DNA of 64,000 bases, taken from Wolinella succinogenes DSM 1740. Its GTDB lineage: Bacteria; Campylobacterota; Campylobacteria; Campylobacterales; Helicobacteraceae. Positions 51,388 to 61,546 of this stretch are shown here, piece by piece. Every line of letters begins with the position of its first letter. Position 1 is the first letter of the stretch. The notes under the pieces are model-generated. The model was not told the origin of the DNA. It saw only the letters and a program-made list of their open reading frames with translations, and did no database searches. The stretch spans positions 1,808,001 to 1,872,000 of the forward strand of contig NC_005090.1 of NCBI RefSeq assembly GCF_000196135.1, given 5' to 3'. The translations under genes and the position numbers were made by a program.

Positions 51388-53360
51388 AGGGCGCGGATTT
51401 TGGCAATCTCATCCCTCAATCTTGCCGCCTCCTCAAAATCAAGAAGCTTGGCCGCTTCATGCATCTTTTTGGTCATCTCTTTGATGATTTTCTCTCGCTC
51501 TGCTTTAGGAATTTTCTCCTTCTTTGAGGCCTTTGCGTAGAGATCGCCCACCCCTTCAAGACGCAGCTCTTCATCCAATTTTCTCGTGACGCTTTTGGGG
51601 GTGATTCCATGTTTTTGGTTGAATTCCTGCTGTTTGGAGCGGCGATAGTCGGTCACCTCCATGGCTCTCTTCATCGAAGGAGTGATCTTTTGAGCAAAGA
51701 GCAAAACGCGTCCATTGAGATTCCTCGCCGCACGTCCCATGGTCTGAATGAGGCTTGTCTCACTCCGCAAGAAGCCCTCCTTATCCGCATCCAGAATCGC
51801 CACCAGCGAGACCTCAGGAAGATCCAGTCCCTCTCGCAAAAGATTGATTCCCACCAGCACATCAAACTCTCCCGTGCGTAACCCTCGAATAATCTGATTG
51901 CGCTCAATCGCATCGATCTCTGAGTGCATATAGCGCACCTTGATTCCCAAATCGGCATAATACTTGGTCAGCTCTTCGGCCATCTTTTTCGTGAGGGCGG
52001 TGATGAGCACACGCTCGCCTCGCGCCACCACCGCTTTGATCTCATCAAAGAGTGCGGCGACTTGATTTTGACTATCGCGCACCTCATAGAGAGGATCCAA
52101 AAGTCCCGTGGGGCGCACGATCTGCTCAGCGATCTGCGCTTGGCTTAGCTCAAGCTCCCTTGGCGCAGGGGTTGCCGAGACAAAGAGGTAGTGCGGCGCC
52201 TTGGTGATGAACTCCTCATAGGTGAGCGGACGGTTGTCCAGTGCACTAGGCAAGCGGAATCCATGCTCCACCAGTACCTCTTTACGACTTCGATCCCCTG
52301 CATACATCCCCCCAAACTGAGGCAAAGAGACATGTGATTCATCCACGATGATGAGATAGGGTTTGCCCTTAAATTCAAAGTAATCCAGCAGAGAGTAAGG
52401 AGTTTCACCTACTTTTTTACCCGTGAGATGGCGTGAGTAGTTTTCGATTCCCTTGCAAATTCCTGTCGCTCCAATCATCTCCAAGTCAAATTCGGTGCGC
52501 TGTTTGAGCCTAGCGTGCTCGACCATTCGCCCCTCTTTTTGGTAAAACGCCAACCGCTCTTCTAGCTCCGATTCGATGGTTTTGAGCGCCTCGTGAAGTC
52601 GATTCTGCCCTACGATAAACTGATTGGCCGCATAGAGAATATAGCTTGGCAGCTCCCCCAAAGCCTGCCTATCCACGCTATCTAGGAGGGCAATGCGTTC
52701 AATCTCATCCCCAAAAAACTCCACGCGCACCACTTCATCTTCGCTGTAGGCAGGATAGATATCAATCACCTCGCCATTGACACGAAAATCTCCACGATCA
52801 AAAAAGTTGTCGTTGCGCTTATAGCCCATCTCCACCAATCGCAGCAAAAGCTCGCGCTGATGCAGCCGCTCCCCTACCTCTAGCTTTTGGATCATCTGAA
52901 CATACTCTGCAGGGCTTCCAAGACCATAGTTGGCCGAGACTGAAGCCACCACAATTACATCCTCATGCGCCAGGAGCGAAGTGGTCGCTGAGAGCCTGAG
53001 GCGCTCCAGCTCCTCATTGATGGAGCTGTCCTTTTCAATGAAGAGGTCTTGGCGCGGAATATAGGCTTCGGGCTGGTAGTAGTCAAAGTGGGAGATGAAA
53101 TATTCCACATGATTCTTAGGGAAAAAGCCGCGAAACTCACTGTAGAGCTGAGCGGCGAGGGTTTTATTGTGAGTCATGATGAGCGTAGGAATCTGAAGCT
53201 TCTCAATGATCTTAGCCATCGTGTAGGTCTTGCCGCTTCCCGTGACGCCTACAAGCGTCTGATAGCGATGCTGGGTCTGAATGCTTTGGGCGAGCTTCTC
53301 AATCGCTTGAGGCTGATCACCTGCAGGCTCATAGGGAGAGTGCACTTTGAAAGGCTGCAT
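51384..53360 (-). CDS. uvrB: Excinuclease ABC subunit B (UvrB)
   Basis: The 658-residue protein starts [20 protein letters not shown] and has Walker [14 protein letters not shown] (about 39-51), the beta-hairpin region ([20 protein letters not shown]), DESHVSLPQ, helicase motifs V/VI ([29 protein letters not shown]), and a C-terminal UVR domain ([20 protein letters not shown]) that binds UvrC. It verifies DNA damage in nucleotide excision repair. It overlaps the converging pseudo-receiver gene by 4 bases. Confidence 0.97.
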
Positions 53361-53392
53361 GGAGGCTCCGTTGTAAAATGTTCAAAAAATGC

Positions 53393-53398
53393 TACAAT
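53393..53398 (+). promoter_or_regulatory. -10-like element before the priA operon
   Basis: TACAAT about 85 bases before the first ATG of the operon, in the gap divergent from uvrB. Confidence 0.3.
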
Positions 53399-53482
53399 TA
53401 TACCCAACTTTAAATATTGATAAAAACGCCTTAGAATCGCTCTTTTGTCGATATTTTATCCCCCAAAAGCAAGGAGAAACCC

Positions 53483-53716
53483 ATGGAAGCCCCCCTCACC
53501 TTACTAGAGAGACTCAACGAGAAGATTGATACACTCCTCTCTAGGCTTGCCTCTTCCGAGGAGACCCTTGAGATTCTCCGTAAAGAAAACATCATGCTCC
53601 GCGCTGAAAACGAAGCCAAAAGTAGCGAAATCTCCAGCCTCTATGAAGAAGTTTCTCTTAAAGAGCGCGAGCTAGAGGGTATGCTCAAAAAGATAGAATC
53701 GGCGCTCGTTCGATAG
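53483..53716 (+). CDS. Small coiled-coil protein
   Basis: An AAGGAG ribosome site 8 bases before the ATG supports this 77-residue gene. The whole protein is heptad-patterned and acidic (LLERLNEKIDTLLSRLAS; LRKENIMLRAENEAK), so it should form a parallel coiled coil, rather like ZapB. The next gene starts 3 bases after its stop. A role in cell division together with its neighbour is a guess from shape alone. Confidence 0.6.
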   Translation: MEAPLTLLERLNEKIDTLLSRLASSEETLEILRKENIMLRAENEAKSSEISSLYEEVSLKERELEGMLKKIESALVR

Positions 53717-53719
53717 ATC

Positions 53720-53935
53720 ATGCCTGAGAAACTCTCGCTCTCCCTTCTTGGCAAGCGCTACGAAATCTCACTAGAGGGGGTGCATCCCCGCACCCATAAG
53801 GAGTTTGCTTGGCTTAGCGAGAGGAGTACTCTTGATGTCAAAGAGCTCCTCAAAGCCTATCTAGAAAAGTGCCAAGAGTGTGCCGAGATGCAAGAGGCGC
53901 TAGAAAAAATTTGTGACAAGCTTGATCAGCACTAA
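53720..53935 (+). CDS. Small protein, possibly ZapA-like
   Basis: The 71-residue product starts LSLSLLGKRYEISLEGV, which resembles the beta-hairpin start of ZapA, and ends in a helix (KAYLEKCQECAEMQEALEKI). ZapA bundles FtsZ. The protein is shorter than most ZapA proteins and the match is weak. It sits between the coiled-coil gene and priA with gaps of 3 and 6 bases, so the three form one operon. Confidence 0.5.
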   Translation: MPEKLSLSLLGKRYEISLEGVHPRTHKEFAWLSERSTLDVKELLKAYLEKCQECAEMQEALEKICDKLDQH

Positions 53936-53941
53936 ATCCCC

Positions 53942-55786
53942 TTGAATCACTACCTCCTCGCCATCCTAGGCTCCAGCGCTCCCACTCTCACCTACGCCTC
54001 CCCCAAAGCCATCGAATCAGGCGAAGTGGTGGAGGTGGAGCTCAAAAGCCGCCTCAAAAAAGCGGTCGTCTTGGAAAAGATCGATCCCCCAAGTTTTGAT
54101 TGCAAAGAGATTCTCCGCCCTCTAGAGGCGCGATTCTCTCCCTTGCAACAAAAGATTGCCCGATTCATCTCCACCTACTACTGCGCCTCTTTAGGCGAGA
54201 GCTTTGGACTTTTCATCCCTTTTGAATCGACCCCACCCCCACCCAAAGAAGCACCCCCTCCTCCCCTTCTGCCCCTCTCTTCTCTCCAGCAAGAGGCGTT
54301 AGAGTTTTTGCAAGCCAAGCCAAGCGCGCTCCTTTTTGGCGACACAGGAAGCGGCAAAACAGAAATCTACGCTCACCTTATCGCCACCCATCTCTCCAAA
54401 GGAAAGAGTGTTCTTTTTTTGATGCCAGAGATCAGTCTCACCCCCCAAATGGAGAGGCGGCTCTGCGGCTATTTCGGGGATTGGGTCGCACTGTGGCACT
54501 CTAAAATCTCAGCCAAAAAAAAGCAAGAAACCCTAGAAGGGATCGCTAGCGGCCAGATTCGTCTCATCGCTGGCGCGCGCTCTTCACTCTTTTTGCCCCT
54601 CCCAAACCTTGGGCTCATCATCGTGGATGAAGAGCATGATGATGCCTACAAATCCCAAAATCGTCCCCGCTACAACGCGCGTGACCTAGCTCTCCTAGCG
54701 GGAGATCGCGGAGGAATCCAGGTGATTCTTGGAAGCGCCACCCCTCTAGCTAGCACCTATTATCGATTCTCCCAAAAAGAGGCGATGTTCCGCCTCAAAG
54801 GGCGCCACTTCCAAACCCAAAAGAGCCTCCTTTTCACTCCAGGGCTTGACACCCTCACGCCTCCCCTCCTTCAAGAAATCTCCAAAACCCTCAAGCGAGG
54901 CAAGCAGGCGATCATCTTCCTCCCCACTCGCGCCAACTTTAAGCACCTATTATGCACCCAGTGCGGAGAGAGCCTACAATGCCCCCATTGTAGCGTGAGC
55001 CTCAGTCTGCACAAAAAAGAGCGAGCGCTCATCTGCCACCACTGCCGCTACAGCTGCCCCATCCCCTCACTCTGCCCCAAGTGTGGTGCTGAGCTAAAGA
55101 GTGAGCGCCTTGGCACCGCACAGATTGCCGAGGAGCTCTCCCTCCTCTTTCCTGAGGCTAACATCGAGCGCTTTGATCGTGACCTCATCACCACACAAAG
55201 TCGCCTCAAAAAGACCCTAGAGCGCTTCAACCAAGGAAAAATCGATCTTCTCGTGGGCACTCAAATGCTCTCCAAAGGGCACGACTACCACAATGTCGAA
55301 CTAGCCGCGATTTTGGGAATCGACTACCTTCTTAAGAGCGATGATTATCGGGCTCACGAGAGAGCGATCTCAACCCTCTTGCAGCTATGCGGGCGAAGCG
55401 GGCGAAAGGAATCGGGTGGCGTACTCATCCAAAGTTTCCACACCGCCTTTTTAAAAGATCGCCTGGGCGATTATGAGGAGTTTCTCAAAGAGGAGTTGAG
55501 ACTGCGCCAAGGCCTCTATCCTCCCTTTAGCAAATTGGCGATGATCTGGTTCTCTCACACCGACCCCTCCAAAGCCCAAAGAGCCTGCCAAGAGACCCTA
55601 GAGCGCCTCCAAAAAACCCCCGTAGAGATCATCGGTCATGGTCCCGCCCCCATCGAGAAGATCGCCAAGAAGTGGCGCTACTGCATCTTTGTGCGCTCTA
55701 AAAGCTCCAAAACCCTCCTCTCTTCGCTCGCCAAAGCCAAGGGCGAGCTTGATGAGATCGACATCGATCCTCTCTCGTTCGTGTAA
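53942..55786 (+). CDS. priA: Primosomal replication-restart helicase PriA
   Basis: The start is a TTG at 53942 without a clear ribosome site, probably relying on coupling to the gene ending 6 bases earlier. The 614-residue protein has the 3'-DNA-binding N-terminus, Walker A LLFGDTGSGKTEIY (about 130-143), DEEHDDAYKSQ in the Walker B place, and a zinc-binding insertion with paired cysteines (CTQCGESLQCPHC; CHHC; CPKCG). Motifs V/VI follow (GTQMLSKGHDY; LQLCGRSGR). It reloads the replisome at stalled forks. It is somewhat shorter than the Escherichia coli protein. Confidence 0.95.
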   Translation: MNHYLLAILGSSAPTLTYASPKAIESGEVVEVELKSRLKKAVVLEKIDPPSFDCKEILRPLEARFSPLQQKIARFISTYYCASLGESFGLFIPFESTPPPPKEAPPPPLLPLSSLQQEALEFLQAKPSALLFGDTGSGKTEIYAHLIATHLSKGKSVLFLMPEISLTPQMERRLCGYFGDWVALWHSKISAKKKQETLEGIASGQIRLIAGARSSLFLPLPNLGLIIVDEEHDDAYKSQNRPRYNARDLALLAGDRGGIQVILGSATPLASTYYRFSQKEAMFRLKGRHFQTQKSLLFTPGLDTLTPPLLQEISKTLKRGKQAIIFLPTRANFKHLLCTQCGESLQCPHCSVSLSLHKKERALICHHCRYSCPIPSLCPKCGAELKSERLGTAQIAEELSLLFPEANIERFDRDLITTQSRLKKTLERFNQGKIDLLVGTQMLSKGHDYHNVELAAILGIDYLLKSDDYRAHERAISTLLQLCGRSGRKESGGVLIQSFHTAFLKDRLGDYEEFLKEELRLRQGLYPPFSKLAMIWFSHTDPSKAQRACQETLERLQKTPVEIIGHGPAPIEKIAKKWRYCIFVRSKSSKTLLSSLAKAKGELDEIDIDPLSFV

Positions 55787-55831
55787 GCGAGGATGGGCTA
55801 AAATAGCGCTAAAATTCGCCAAAGGTCGCCC

Positions 55832-56197
55832 ATGAAGCTAGCCATCATCTGCGATTCTCCTCTTCTTGACCGATGCTTGGAGTACTATTTGAGAGAGCAT
55901 GTCACCAGCTATCGCCAGTGCGACTTTGTCGTCTCCGATAAGCCCCTAAAGGTGGACAAACCCCTCTGCCTCATCTCCACCAGCCAAGAGGCCTACATCC
56001 CCAAGCCCTTCACGCGCACCCAGCTAATTTTGGGTCTGGAGGCCTTTTTCAAATCCCTCAAACTCCGTCCGCCCTTTGATGAAATCTCCGAAGGGCATCA
56101 AGACTTCGCCCTCAAAAAGAGAATCGAAGAGGCCACTTCGCGCTTTTCCCAAGAGCTCTACTGGATGATCACGGAGCATCATGAAGGCAAACGGTAA
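55832..56197 (+). CDS. Hypothetical protein next to rsmD
   Basis: The 121-residue protein (MKLAIICDSPLLDRCLEYYL...) has an alternating beta/alpha start and IPKPFTRTQLILGLEAFF, which resembles the last strand and helix of a receiver fold (KPF). No acceptor Asp is evident. Its end overlaps rsmD by 17 bases, indicating coupled translation. I know no function for it. Confidence 0.65.
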   Translation: MKLAIICDSPLLDRCLEYYLREHVTSYRQCDFVVSDKPLKVDKPLCLISTSQEAYIPKPFTRTQLILGLEAFFKSLKLRPPFDEISEGHQDFALKKRIEEATSRFSQELYWMITEHHEGKR

Positions 56198-56786
56198 AAA
56201 ATTGACCCTAAGAGTCATCGCGGGCTCTCTCAAGGGTCGCCCCATCGCGATGGTGCCAAGCGATACCACACGAAGCACCAAATCCATCCTCAAAGAGTCA
56301 TTTTTTAACACCCTAGGGATAGAAGTGGAAGGGACGCTTTTTGTCGAGGTCTTTGCGGGCACGGGTTCCATGGGGATTGAGGCGCTCTCTAGGGGAGCAA
56401 GGCGGGCGATCTTTTTTGAGTATTCTAACGAAGCCTATAAAATCTTGCAAAAAAATCTCCAAACCCTCTCCCTCCAAGAGGCGAGTGAGAGCTTTTTGGG
56501 GAATAGCTTTGATCTCTTTCCTCAAATCATGCGATCTCAGAGCCAAAAGGAGAAGATGATCGTCTATCTTGATCCTCCTTTTGCGATTCGAGAGAATCAA
56601 GCCGAGGTTTATGAGCGCTGCTATGCTCTCATCCAAACCCTCTCTCCTCAAAACACTCTCTATATTGCGCTAGAGCATATGAGCCAGCTTGAGCCTCCAA
56701 GCCAAATTGGGGCGTTTGAGCGCCTCAAGACCAAAAAATTTGGCAAGAGCGCTCTTAGCTACTACGCTACTCTCGCCCACGATTAA
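56181..56786 (+). CDS. rsmD: 16S rRNA (guanine-N2)-methyltransferase RsmD
   Basis: RsmD methylates G966 of 16S rRNA. The 201-residue protein has the family start (LRVIAGSLKGRPIAMV; TRSTKSILKESFFNTL), a SAM-binding site (FVEVFAGTGSMGIEALSRGA) and the catalytic DPPF (YLDPPFAI) expected of N2-guanine methyltransferases. An ATG inside the preceding gene is the start. It converges with the barrel gene, leaving 13 bases. Confidence 0.93.
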   Translation: MKANGKKLTLRVIAGSLKGRPIAMVPSDTTRSTKSILKESFFNTLGIEVEGTLFVEVFAGTGSMGIEALSRGARRAIFFEYSNEAYKILQKNLQTLSLQEASESFLGNSFDLFPQIMRSQSQKEKMIVYLDPPFAIRENQAEVYERCYALIQTLSPQNTLYIALEHMSQLEPPSQIGAFERLKTKKFGKSALSYYATLAHD

Positions 56787-56799
56787 CGCACCGAATCTC

Positions 56800-58122
56800 T
56801 TACCAAAAATTCCAGACATAGTAAGCCGCCAGCGTCTCTTTGTCATAGGTGAAGGGGCCGTGATTAGAACGATGATGGATATTAGCGTAACTCAATCCAA
56901 TGAGGGATTTTTGGCTGATCTCATAGGTGAGCCCTAGCTCGTAACGATTCTCCGAATCGTCCCTTTTGGACAAAAAGAGCGTGTCATAGTCTTGATAGCG
57001 GCTCTCTTTGCGAACATAACCGACACTCGCGCGAGTCTTTGCCCATAGCTCCTTGGAGAGCTCCGCCTTATAGCTCCACTCATTGAGGTTGACATCGGTG
57101 CGAATATTTTCTTTAGCGTTCACATCTCGGTAGCTCACATAGAGGGAGAAGAGCCACGGATTCTTCTCTCCAAGGGCGATTTTTGAGCCAAGATAGGTGA
57201 AAATCTCTTTAGAATCTCTCGTGCGATATTTGGAAACATAGTCATTCGCGCGCCCCAAGATTCCCGCTTCGCCCATCCAAGAGGCGCTAAAGGCCTGCTT
57301 GTATTTCACGCCTCCTGAGAGGACATCCACATAGCCTTCGCTCCCTAGATAGATTTTATCAAAGCTCACAGGAAAGGAGAGCTTATGCGAACCATGCGCA
57401 TAAGCGGGCCCTGTGGTGAGTGAGGCGAGTGAGAGATTGTTGGCACTTTGGTCAAAGTAAGATTTGTTAAACGCGCTCAACCCACTCTCCCAAGCCCAGC
57501 CCCCTCGCTCTCCGATGTCGTAGGCGTGATTGAGAATCACCCCTTGATAGGAGTTGTAGTCGCTCTTTTGAGTGTTCCCCTCTAGGGGGAGCTGGAGCGA
57601 AGGGAGGATGAAGCTTTTGCCGCCAATGTCATTATTAACATTACTGTCATGCTCGATTCCCACAAGCAGTGCCGCACTCCATGTGTGGCGGCTCATGCCC
57701 TTTTCGATTCGATCGCGGAAGCTCTGCACGCTCTCTCGTACATTCACGGGAAGCTTCCCTGAGAGAACCAAATCAAGCTCCTTGAGGGCGAGCTCGAAAT
57801 AACCCCTCTCAAAGTAGACTCTCGCCACCTCCAAACGAGTCCTAGCGTGTGCTGGATCGACCATGAGTACTCGATCAAACGCCGCTATGGCGGTATCATA
57901 ATCTTTCACCTCCAGCGCACTGCGCCCCAGGTAGAAGTTGAGCTCAGGGTCTTGGGGGTTGGCTCTAGAGAGCTCCAAAAAGCGCTCTTTGGCCTCTTGG
58001 AACTGTCCCAAATTATAGAAGCTCATCGCCTCAGCTTTGGCTTTTGGGCTCGCCTCTAGAGAGCTTGCTGCCAAGATTCCTGCCAAAAGAATCGACTTAA
58101 AAGTTTTAGATAGACAACGCAC
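56800..58122 (-). CDS. TPR protein with C-terminal outer-membrane barrel
   Basis: The 440-residue protein has a signal peptide (ILLAGILAASSLEA), TPR repeats at about 30-145 (AMSFYNLGQFQEAKERFLEL; FYLGRSALEVKDYDTAIAAF), then about 290 residues of amphipathic beta strands ending YYVWNFW with an aromatic C-terminus. This layout resembles the Slam/DUF560 class, which moves surface proteins across the outer membrane. It lies 9 bases after the FecR-domain gene, which could encode its substrate or partner. The function is inferred from layout only. Confidence 0.7.
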   Translation of the reverse strand: MRCLSKTFKSILLAGILAASSLEASPKAKAEAMSFYNLGQFQEAKERFLELSRANPQDPELNFYLGRSALEVKDYDTAIAAFDRVLMVDPAHARTRLEVARVYFERGYFELALKELDLVLSGKLPVNVRESVQSFRDRIEKGMSRHTWSAALLVGIEHDSNVNNDIGGKSFILPSLQLPLEGNTQKSDYNSYQGVILNHAYDIGERGGWAWESGLSAFNKSYFDQSANNLSLASLTTGPAYAHGSHKLSFPVSFDKIYLGSEGYVDVLSGGVKYKQAFSASWMGEAGILGRANDYVSKYRTRDSKEIFTYLGSKIALGEKNPWLFSLYVSYRDVNAKENIRTDVNLNEWSYKAELSKELWAKTRASVGYVRKESRYQDYDTLFLSKRDDSENRYELGLTYEISQKSLIGLSYANIHHRSNHGPFTYDKETLAAYYVWNFW

Positions 58123-58131
58123 TAGGACTCC

Positions 58132-60528
58132 TTAGGGCTGCTGGTAGAGGGCTTTGAAGACCCCCACGGCTTCATGTTCGTAACCACTCACAGTGCCCTT
58201 TGCGCTAAAAGCTCCCGCTACGGCTTCAGCATTACTGCCAAAGAAACTCCCCTTCATCGAGCCCGAATCAATACTGTTACCGCCCACCGTGCCATCCAAA
58301 GAGCTAAAGAAAGTTCCGTTACTCACTGGCGCATCACTAGAAGGATTCAACATCCAAGAGTTTCCTCCTGCACTAAAGGCGATCTTGCTTGAATCCAGCA
58401 GGGAATTCGCCCCACCCCCAAAATCAAATCTGAGTGTGACGGTTCCATTTAAAATCGGCGAGACCTCCCCCCAGCCATTGGTAACTTGCCCCAAAATGAT
58501 TCCCTTGTATGTGTAGGAGTTCATATCGACTGAGGCAATCAGGCTATCAATATAACTAGCCGCTAGATCTTTGTCCTTTCCTGCCACCCAATAGTTGACG
58601 CTGGGCTTGGTGACATCCCCTGCGTCATACGCACCCCAATACCCCCAAGAGACATAATCCCCCCAAGAGTCATATCCAGTTAATTCTGCGTTACTAGGAA
58701 TCGCCACGATCCACTTCTCGCTCCCTGAAGTGGTGTCAAGGATGGCAAAATATTCATCCGTGATATAGGCACGATGGGTCGCTGAAGAGAAATTCACACT
58801 AGAGAGCTCACTACTCCTGCCACCCATGAGGTCGATATTCGTCCCTGCAGTGCTCCCACCCGAAGATCGCGCCAAGGAAATAGTCACTTCATCTGATATA
58901 CCCCATCTTAGACCGCTTCCAGGATTATAAAAAGAGACCCCATAACCCTGAAGCTCTAGCTTTCCTGTCGTAGGGACGTTTAGGTAGGGATTTTGATAGG
59001 CTCTAGCAGCGTAACTCTCCACACTAACCCCTCCCATTGAATTCATCTGAGACAAGGCTCCCAAGATGTAGTTATTCTCCTCTCCATAGAGTCGCCCTGA
59101 GACCGAGGTGCTCTCTTCGGGAAAAAAGAAGTCGGTGTTCACTACCCACGAGAGGCTCTGTCCTACCCGCTTGGTCGAAGAGGCAATCGAGCCATTGGCT
59201 CCTATTTTCCCCACCAAGAGCGTTATTCCCCCCCATTCATCCATCGTCACCTCAAGAAGCTCTTTATTGTCATAATTGATCGCTAGATTGGAGCTGAGTC
59301 CTACCATATCAGAGCAGTCCCCTCCGTAATAGCAACTATCTTCAGGGTTAAAAAATTGCGCCACCCCCGAGAGAGAAGCGACCTGTGAGGTGGAGAGAGG
59401 TGTGCCGCCTGCGACTAGCGAGTCGGTGTGCGCGCGATAGAGCATGAAGTAGCGAAGCACATCATCATTCACATAGCTCTCTTGCCAATCTGGCGAAGAG
59501 GCCAAGTCATCGCTAGAGAGTGTCTCGGTGATCTTCCCCCCGTTTCCATCATCATGGCTATAGGTGACATCGATTCGATCAGCGACACTAGCGCCACTGG
59601 TCAAGCTCGCCTCGACCTGCTCAATATCAGCCGCTACACCATTCACGGAGGTTTTAGTCAAATAAGAAAAAGTGAGATTGGGCTCGGGTGGATTGATCAA
59701 ATCAGCGAGCTGCGCCATCCTATCGCCTTGCATGGACTGCAGAGCCATAGACTGCATCAGCCCCGCCTGAGAACCCACTCCTTCAAATCCCGATCCTGCG
59801 CCACCCAAAAGGCCAAGAGAGGAGAGGGGAGAAGGGGAGAGTCCTCCCATCCCTCCGCCTGTCTCTAATCCTCTAGATGCTCCTAGCCCCCCACCAAGAG
59901 AAGAGTTGAATTGATTCATCTGCTGGGGTGAAATCGGAGCAGGAGGGGAGGGGGGAGAGGCAAAAGCGAGCCTCGTCATCTCTCCGGGATTGAGCACCAC
60001 CACAGAGGATGATATGCCTGCTGTAGGATGAAGCGAAGCGACTACGATCGAACCATCAAAGCAGTAGAGTGTATCTAGCGGCTCTCCATTAGGAGTGCTC
60101 CCTATCTCACCTCCAAGAATCGTCCCCCGTATCCCAATGGTCGCCGTCTTCGTCTCCAGATTGAAATTTTGTGGGGCGACCTTGCCTATCTGCCCTGTGA
60201 TCGCCTTGAAAGCACCTTGGGTGATAGAGAACTTCGCCTTGGGCGAGGAGGAATCGCTCAGATACTCTTGAATCAAAAAAAGAGAATCGGGTCCTAGCGT
60301 GATGACCGTCTTGTCTTTAAAGGTGAGCTGGACTTTAGAGCTAGCCGCGGTGCGGATCGTGTCCTTCTCCTCTAACACCGTGCCCGTAGAGGCTTGGAGT
60401 CTCTCTGCTCCCCGCTCTATCTCTGCACTTCCCACAAGCAGGGTGATATTCCCTATCTCCGCCCCTAGCGCACTGAATAAAAATAGGCACGCCATTATGA
60501 TGCGTGCGATGACCCTCTGCCCCTCCAT
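58132..60528 (-). CDS. Secreted FecR-domain protein
   Basis: The 798-residue protein starts with a signal peptide (ARIIMACLFLFSALGAEIGN) followed by a FecR domain (about 25-170: GSAEIERGAERLQA; KVQLTFKDKTVITLGPDSLF; TATIGIRGTILG). A Pro/Gly/Met-rich linker (about 195-275) leads to a large Ser/Gly/Asn-rich region with repeats of the kind seen in surface proteins. Here the FecR domain is exported as a whole, unlike sigma regulators with an N-terminal cytoplasmic part. AAGGGG precedes the ATG. It forms an operon with the TPR/barrel gene; a surface-exposed or secreted product is likely. Confidence 0.75.
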   Translation of the reverse strand: MEGQRVIARIIMACLFLFSALGAEIGNITLLVGSAEIERGAERLQASTGTVLEEKDTIRTAASSKVQLTFKDKTVITLGPDSLFLIQEYLSDSSSPKAKFSITQGAFKAITGQIGKVAPQNFNLETKTATIGIRGTILGGEIGSTPNGEPLDTLYCFDGSIVVASLHPTAGISSSVVVLNPGEMTRLAFASPPSPPAPISPQQMNQFNSSLGGGLGASRGLETGGGMGGLSPSPLSSLGLLGGAGSGFEGVGSQAGLMQSMALQSMQGDRMAQLADLINPPEPNLTFSYLTKTSVNGVAADIEQVEASLTSGASVADRIDVTYSHDDGNGGKITETLSSDDLASSPDWQESYVNDDVLRYFMLYRAHTDSLVAGGTPLSTSQVASLSGVAQFFNPEDSCYYGGDCSDMVGLSSNLAINYDNKELLEVTMDEWGGITLLVGKIGANGSIASSTKRVGQSLSWVVNTDFFFPEESTSVSGRLYGEENNYILGALSQMNSMGGVSVESYAARAYQNPYLNVPTTGKLELQGYGVSFYNPGSGLRWGISDEVTISLARSSGGSTAGTNIDLMGGRSSELSSVNFSSATHRAYITDEYFAILDTTSGSEKWIVAIPSNAELTGYDSWGDYVSWGYWGAYDAGDVTKPSVNYWVAGKDKDLAASYIDSLIASVDMNSYTYKGIILGQVTNGWGEVSPILNGTVTLRFDFGGGANSLLDSSKIAFSAGGNSWMLNPSSDAPVSNGTFFSSLDGTVGGNSIDSGSMKGSFFGSNAEAVAGAFSAKGTVSGYEHEAVGVFKALYQQP

Positions 60529-60664
60529 GAGCTACCCCTTGTTGTTTTGTATGGACGTGGTGATAATGAAACGATTGATTGAGTAGATATTATTGGAGAA
60601 ATTATTTCAGAGTTTCTTCAAAAAGTCAAAGGAGGCCTCACCATGCGCCCTAAGAGCCCTCCCC

Positions 60665-61459
60665 TCACCAGTCCATCGCCAAGAAAAAGGCAGAGAGCAG
60701 ATAATTAGCCCCAAAAATGGTCACTGCGCTAAAGACCACCGCACTAGTGGTGGAGCGCCCCACCCCTCTAGCGCCTCCGCGAGTGTTGTATCCGATATAA
60801 GTTCCCACCAAGCTCACCAGATAGCCAAAGACGAATGCCTTCACTAAAGAAATCACCAAGTCGCTCAATTCCAAGTATTGCCTCACAATACTCCTATAAC
60901 TCTCCTCATTCACTCCCAAGACGTGAATGGAGATAAAATAGGCGGAGAGATTCCCAATAAAGTTAAAAAGAATCACTAACAAAGGGAGTGATAGCGTGGA
61001 GGCGAGAATCCTTGGAACAATCAAATAACGCTTCGAATCGATGGCCAATGTGTCGATTGCATCAATTTGCTCAGTCACTCGCATAGTCCCAAGCTCAGCC
61101 GCCATCGCTGAAATCGCACGACTCGTGAGCATGAGCGCGGCAAAGACTGGGCCTAATTCACGCGTGATGGCAAGAAAGATGGGATAGCTCATAAAATTTT
61201 CGGCACCAAACTGGTGGAATCCCTGATAAAACTGGATCGCCAAAACCATGCCCGTGAATACCGAAGTGAGCACAATCACCCAAAAAGAGCCCACCCCAAT
61301 ACTCTCCATCTGAATAAAAAGCTCTCTTGCTCGAAAAGGAGGCGTGAAATAGGCAGGGATGAGGCGCAGATGGAACATCAAGAACTCCCCAAACTTCTCC
61401 AAGCTCTTCCATAGAAGAAGGACGGGTCTTCCAAGGGCTCCAAAAAATGCAGTGACCAT
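60665..61459 (-). CDS. mlaE: MlaE-family ABC transporter permease
   Basis: The ATG at 61457-61459 follows AGGTGAG and gives 264 residues with about five membrane helices. The family blocks are clear: VGSFWVIVLTSVFTGMVLAI, FLAITRELGPVFAALMLTSR and AAELGTMRVTEQIDAIDTLA. MlaE moves phospholipids between the membranes, keeping the outer membrane asymmetric. The partner ATPase and substrate-binding genes are not in the window; upstream is fliL on the other strand. Confidence 0.9.
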   Translation of the reverse strand: MVTAFFGALGRPVLLLWKSLEKFGEFLMFHLRLIPAYFTPPFRARELFIQMESIGVGSFWVIVLTSVFTGMVLAIQFYQGFHQFGAENFMSYPIFLAITRELGPVFAALMLTSRAISAMAAELGTMRVTEQIDAIDTLAIDSKRYLIVPRILASTLSLPLLVILFNFIGNLSAYFISIHVLGVNEESYRSIVRQYLELSDLVISLVKAFVFGYLVSLVGTYIGYNTRGGARGVGRSTTSAVVFSAVTIFGANYLLSAFFLAMDW

Positions 61460-61506
61460 TTTTGATCTCACCTATCGTTGGTTTTTCTTTATTTTAGCAA
61501 ACATTG

Positions 61507-61512
61507 TATAAT
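61507..61512 (+). promoter_or_regulatory. -10 element of the fliL promoter
   Basis: A perfect TATAAT 35 bases before the fliL ATG. It is a sigma-70 type box, not the GCCGATAA-like sigma-28 or GG/GC sigma-54 pattern often used for flagellar genes. Confidence 0.5.
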
Positions 61513-61546
61513 AACTGCCTACAACACTCCATCCAAAGGTAGTCGC

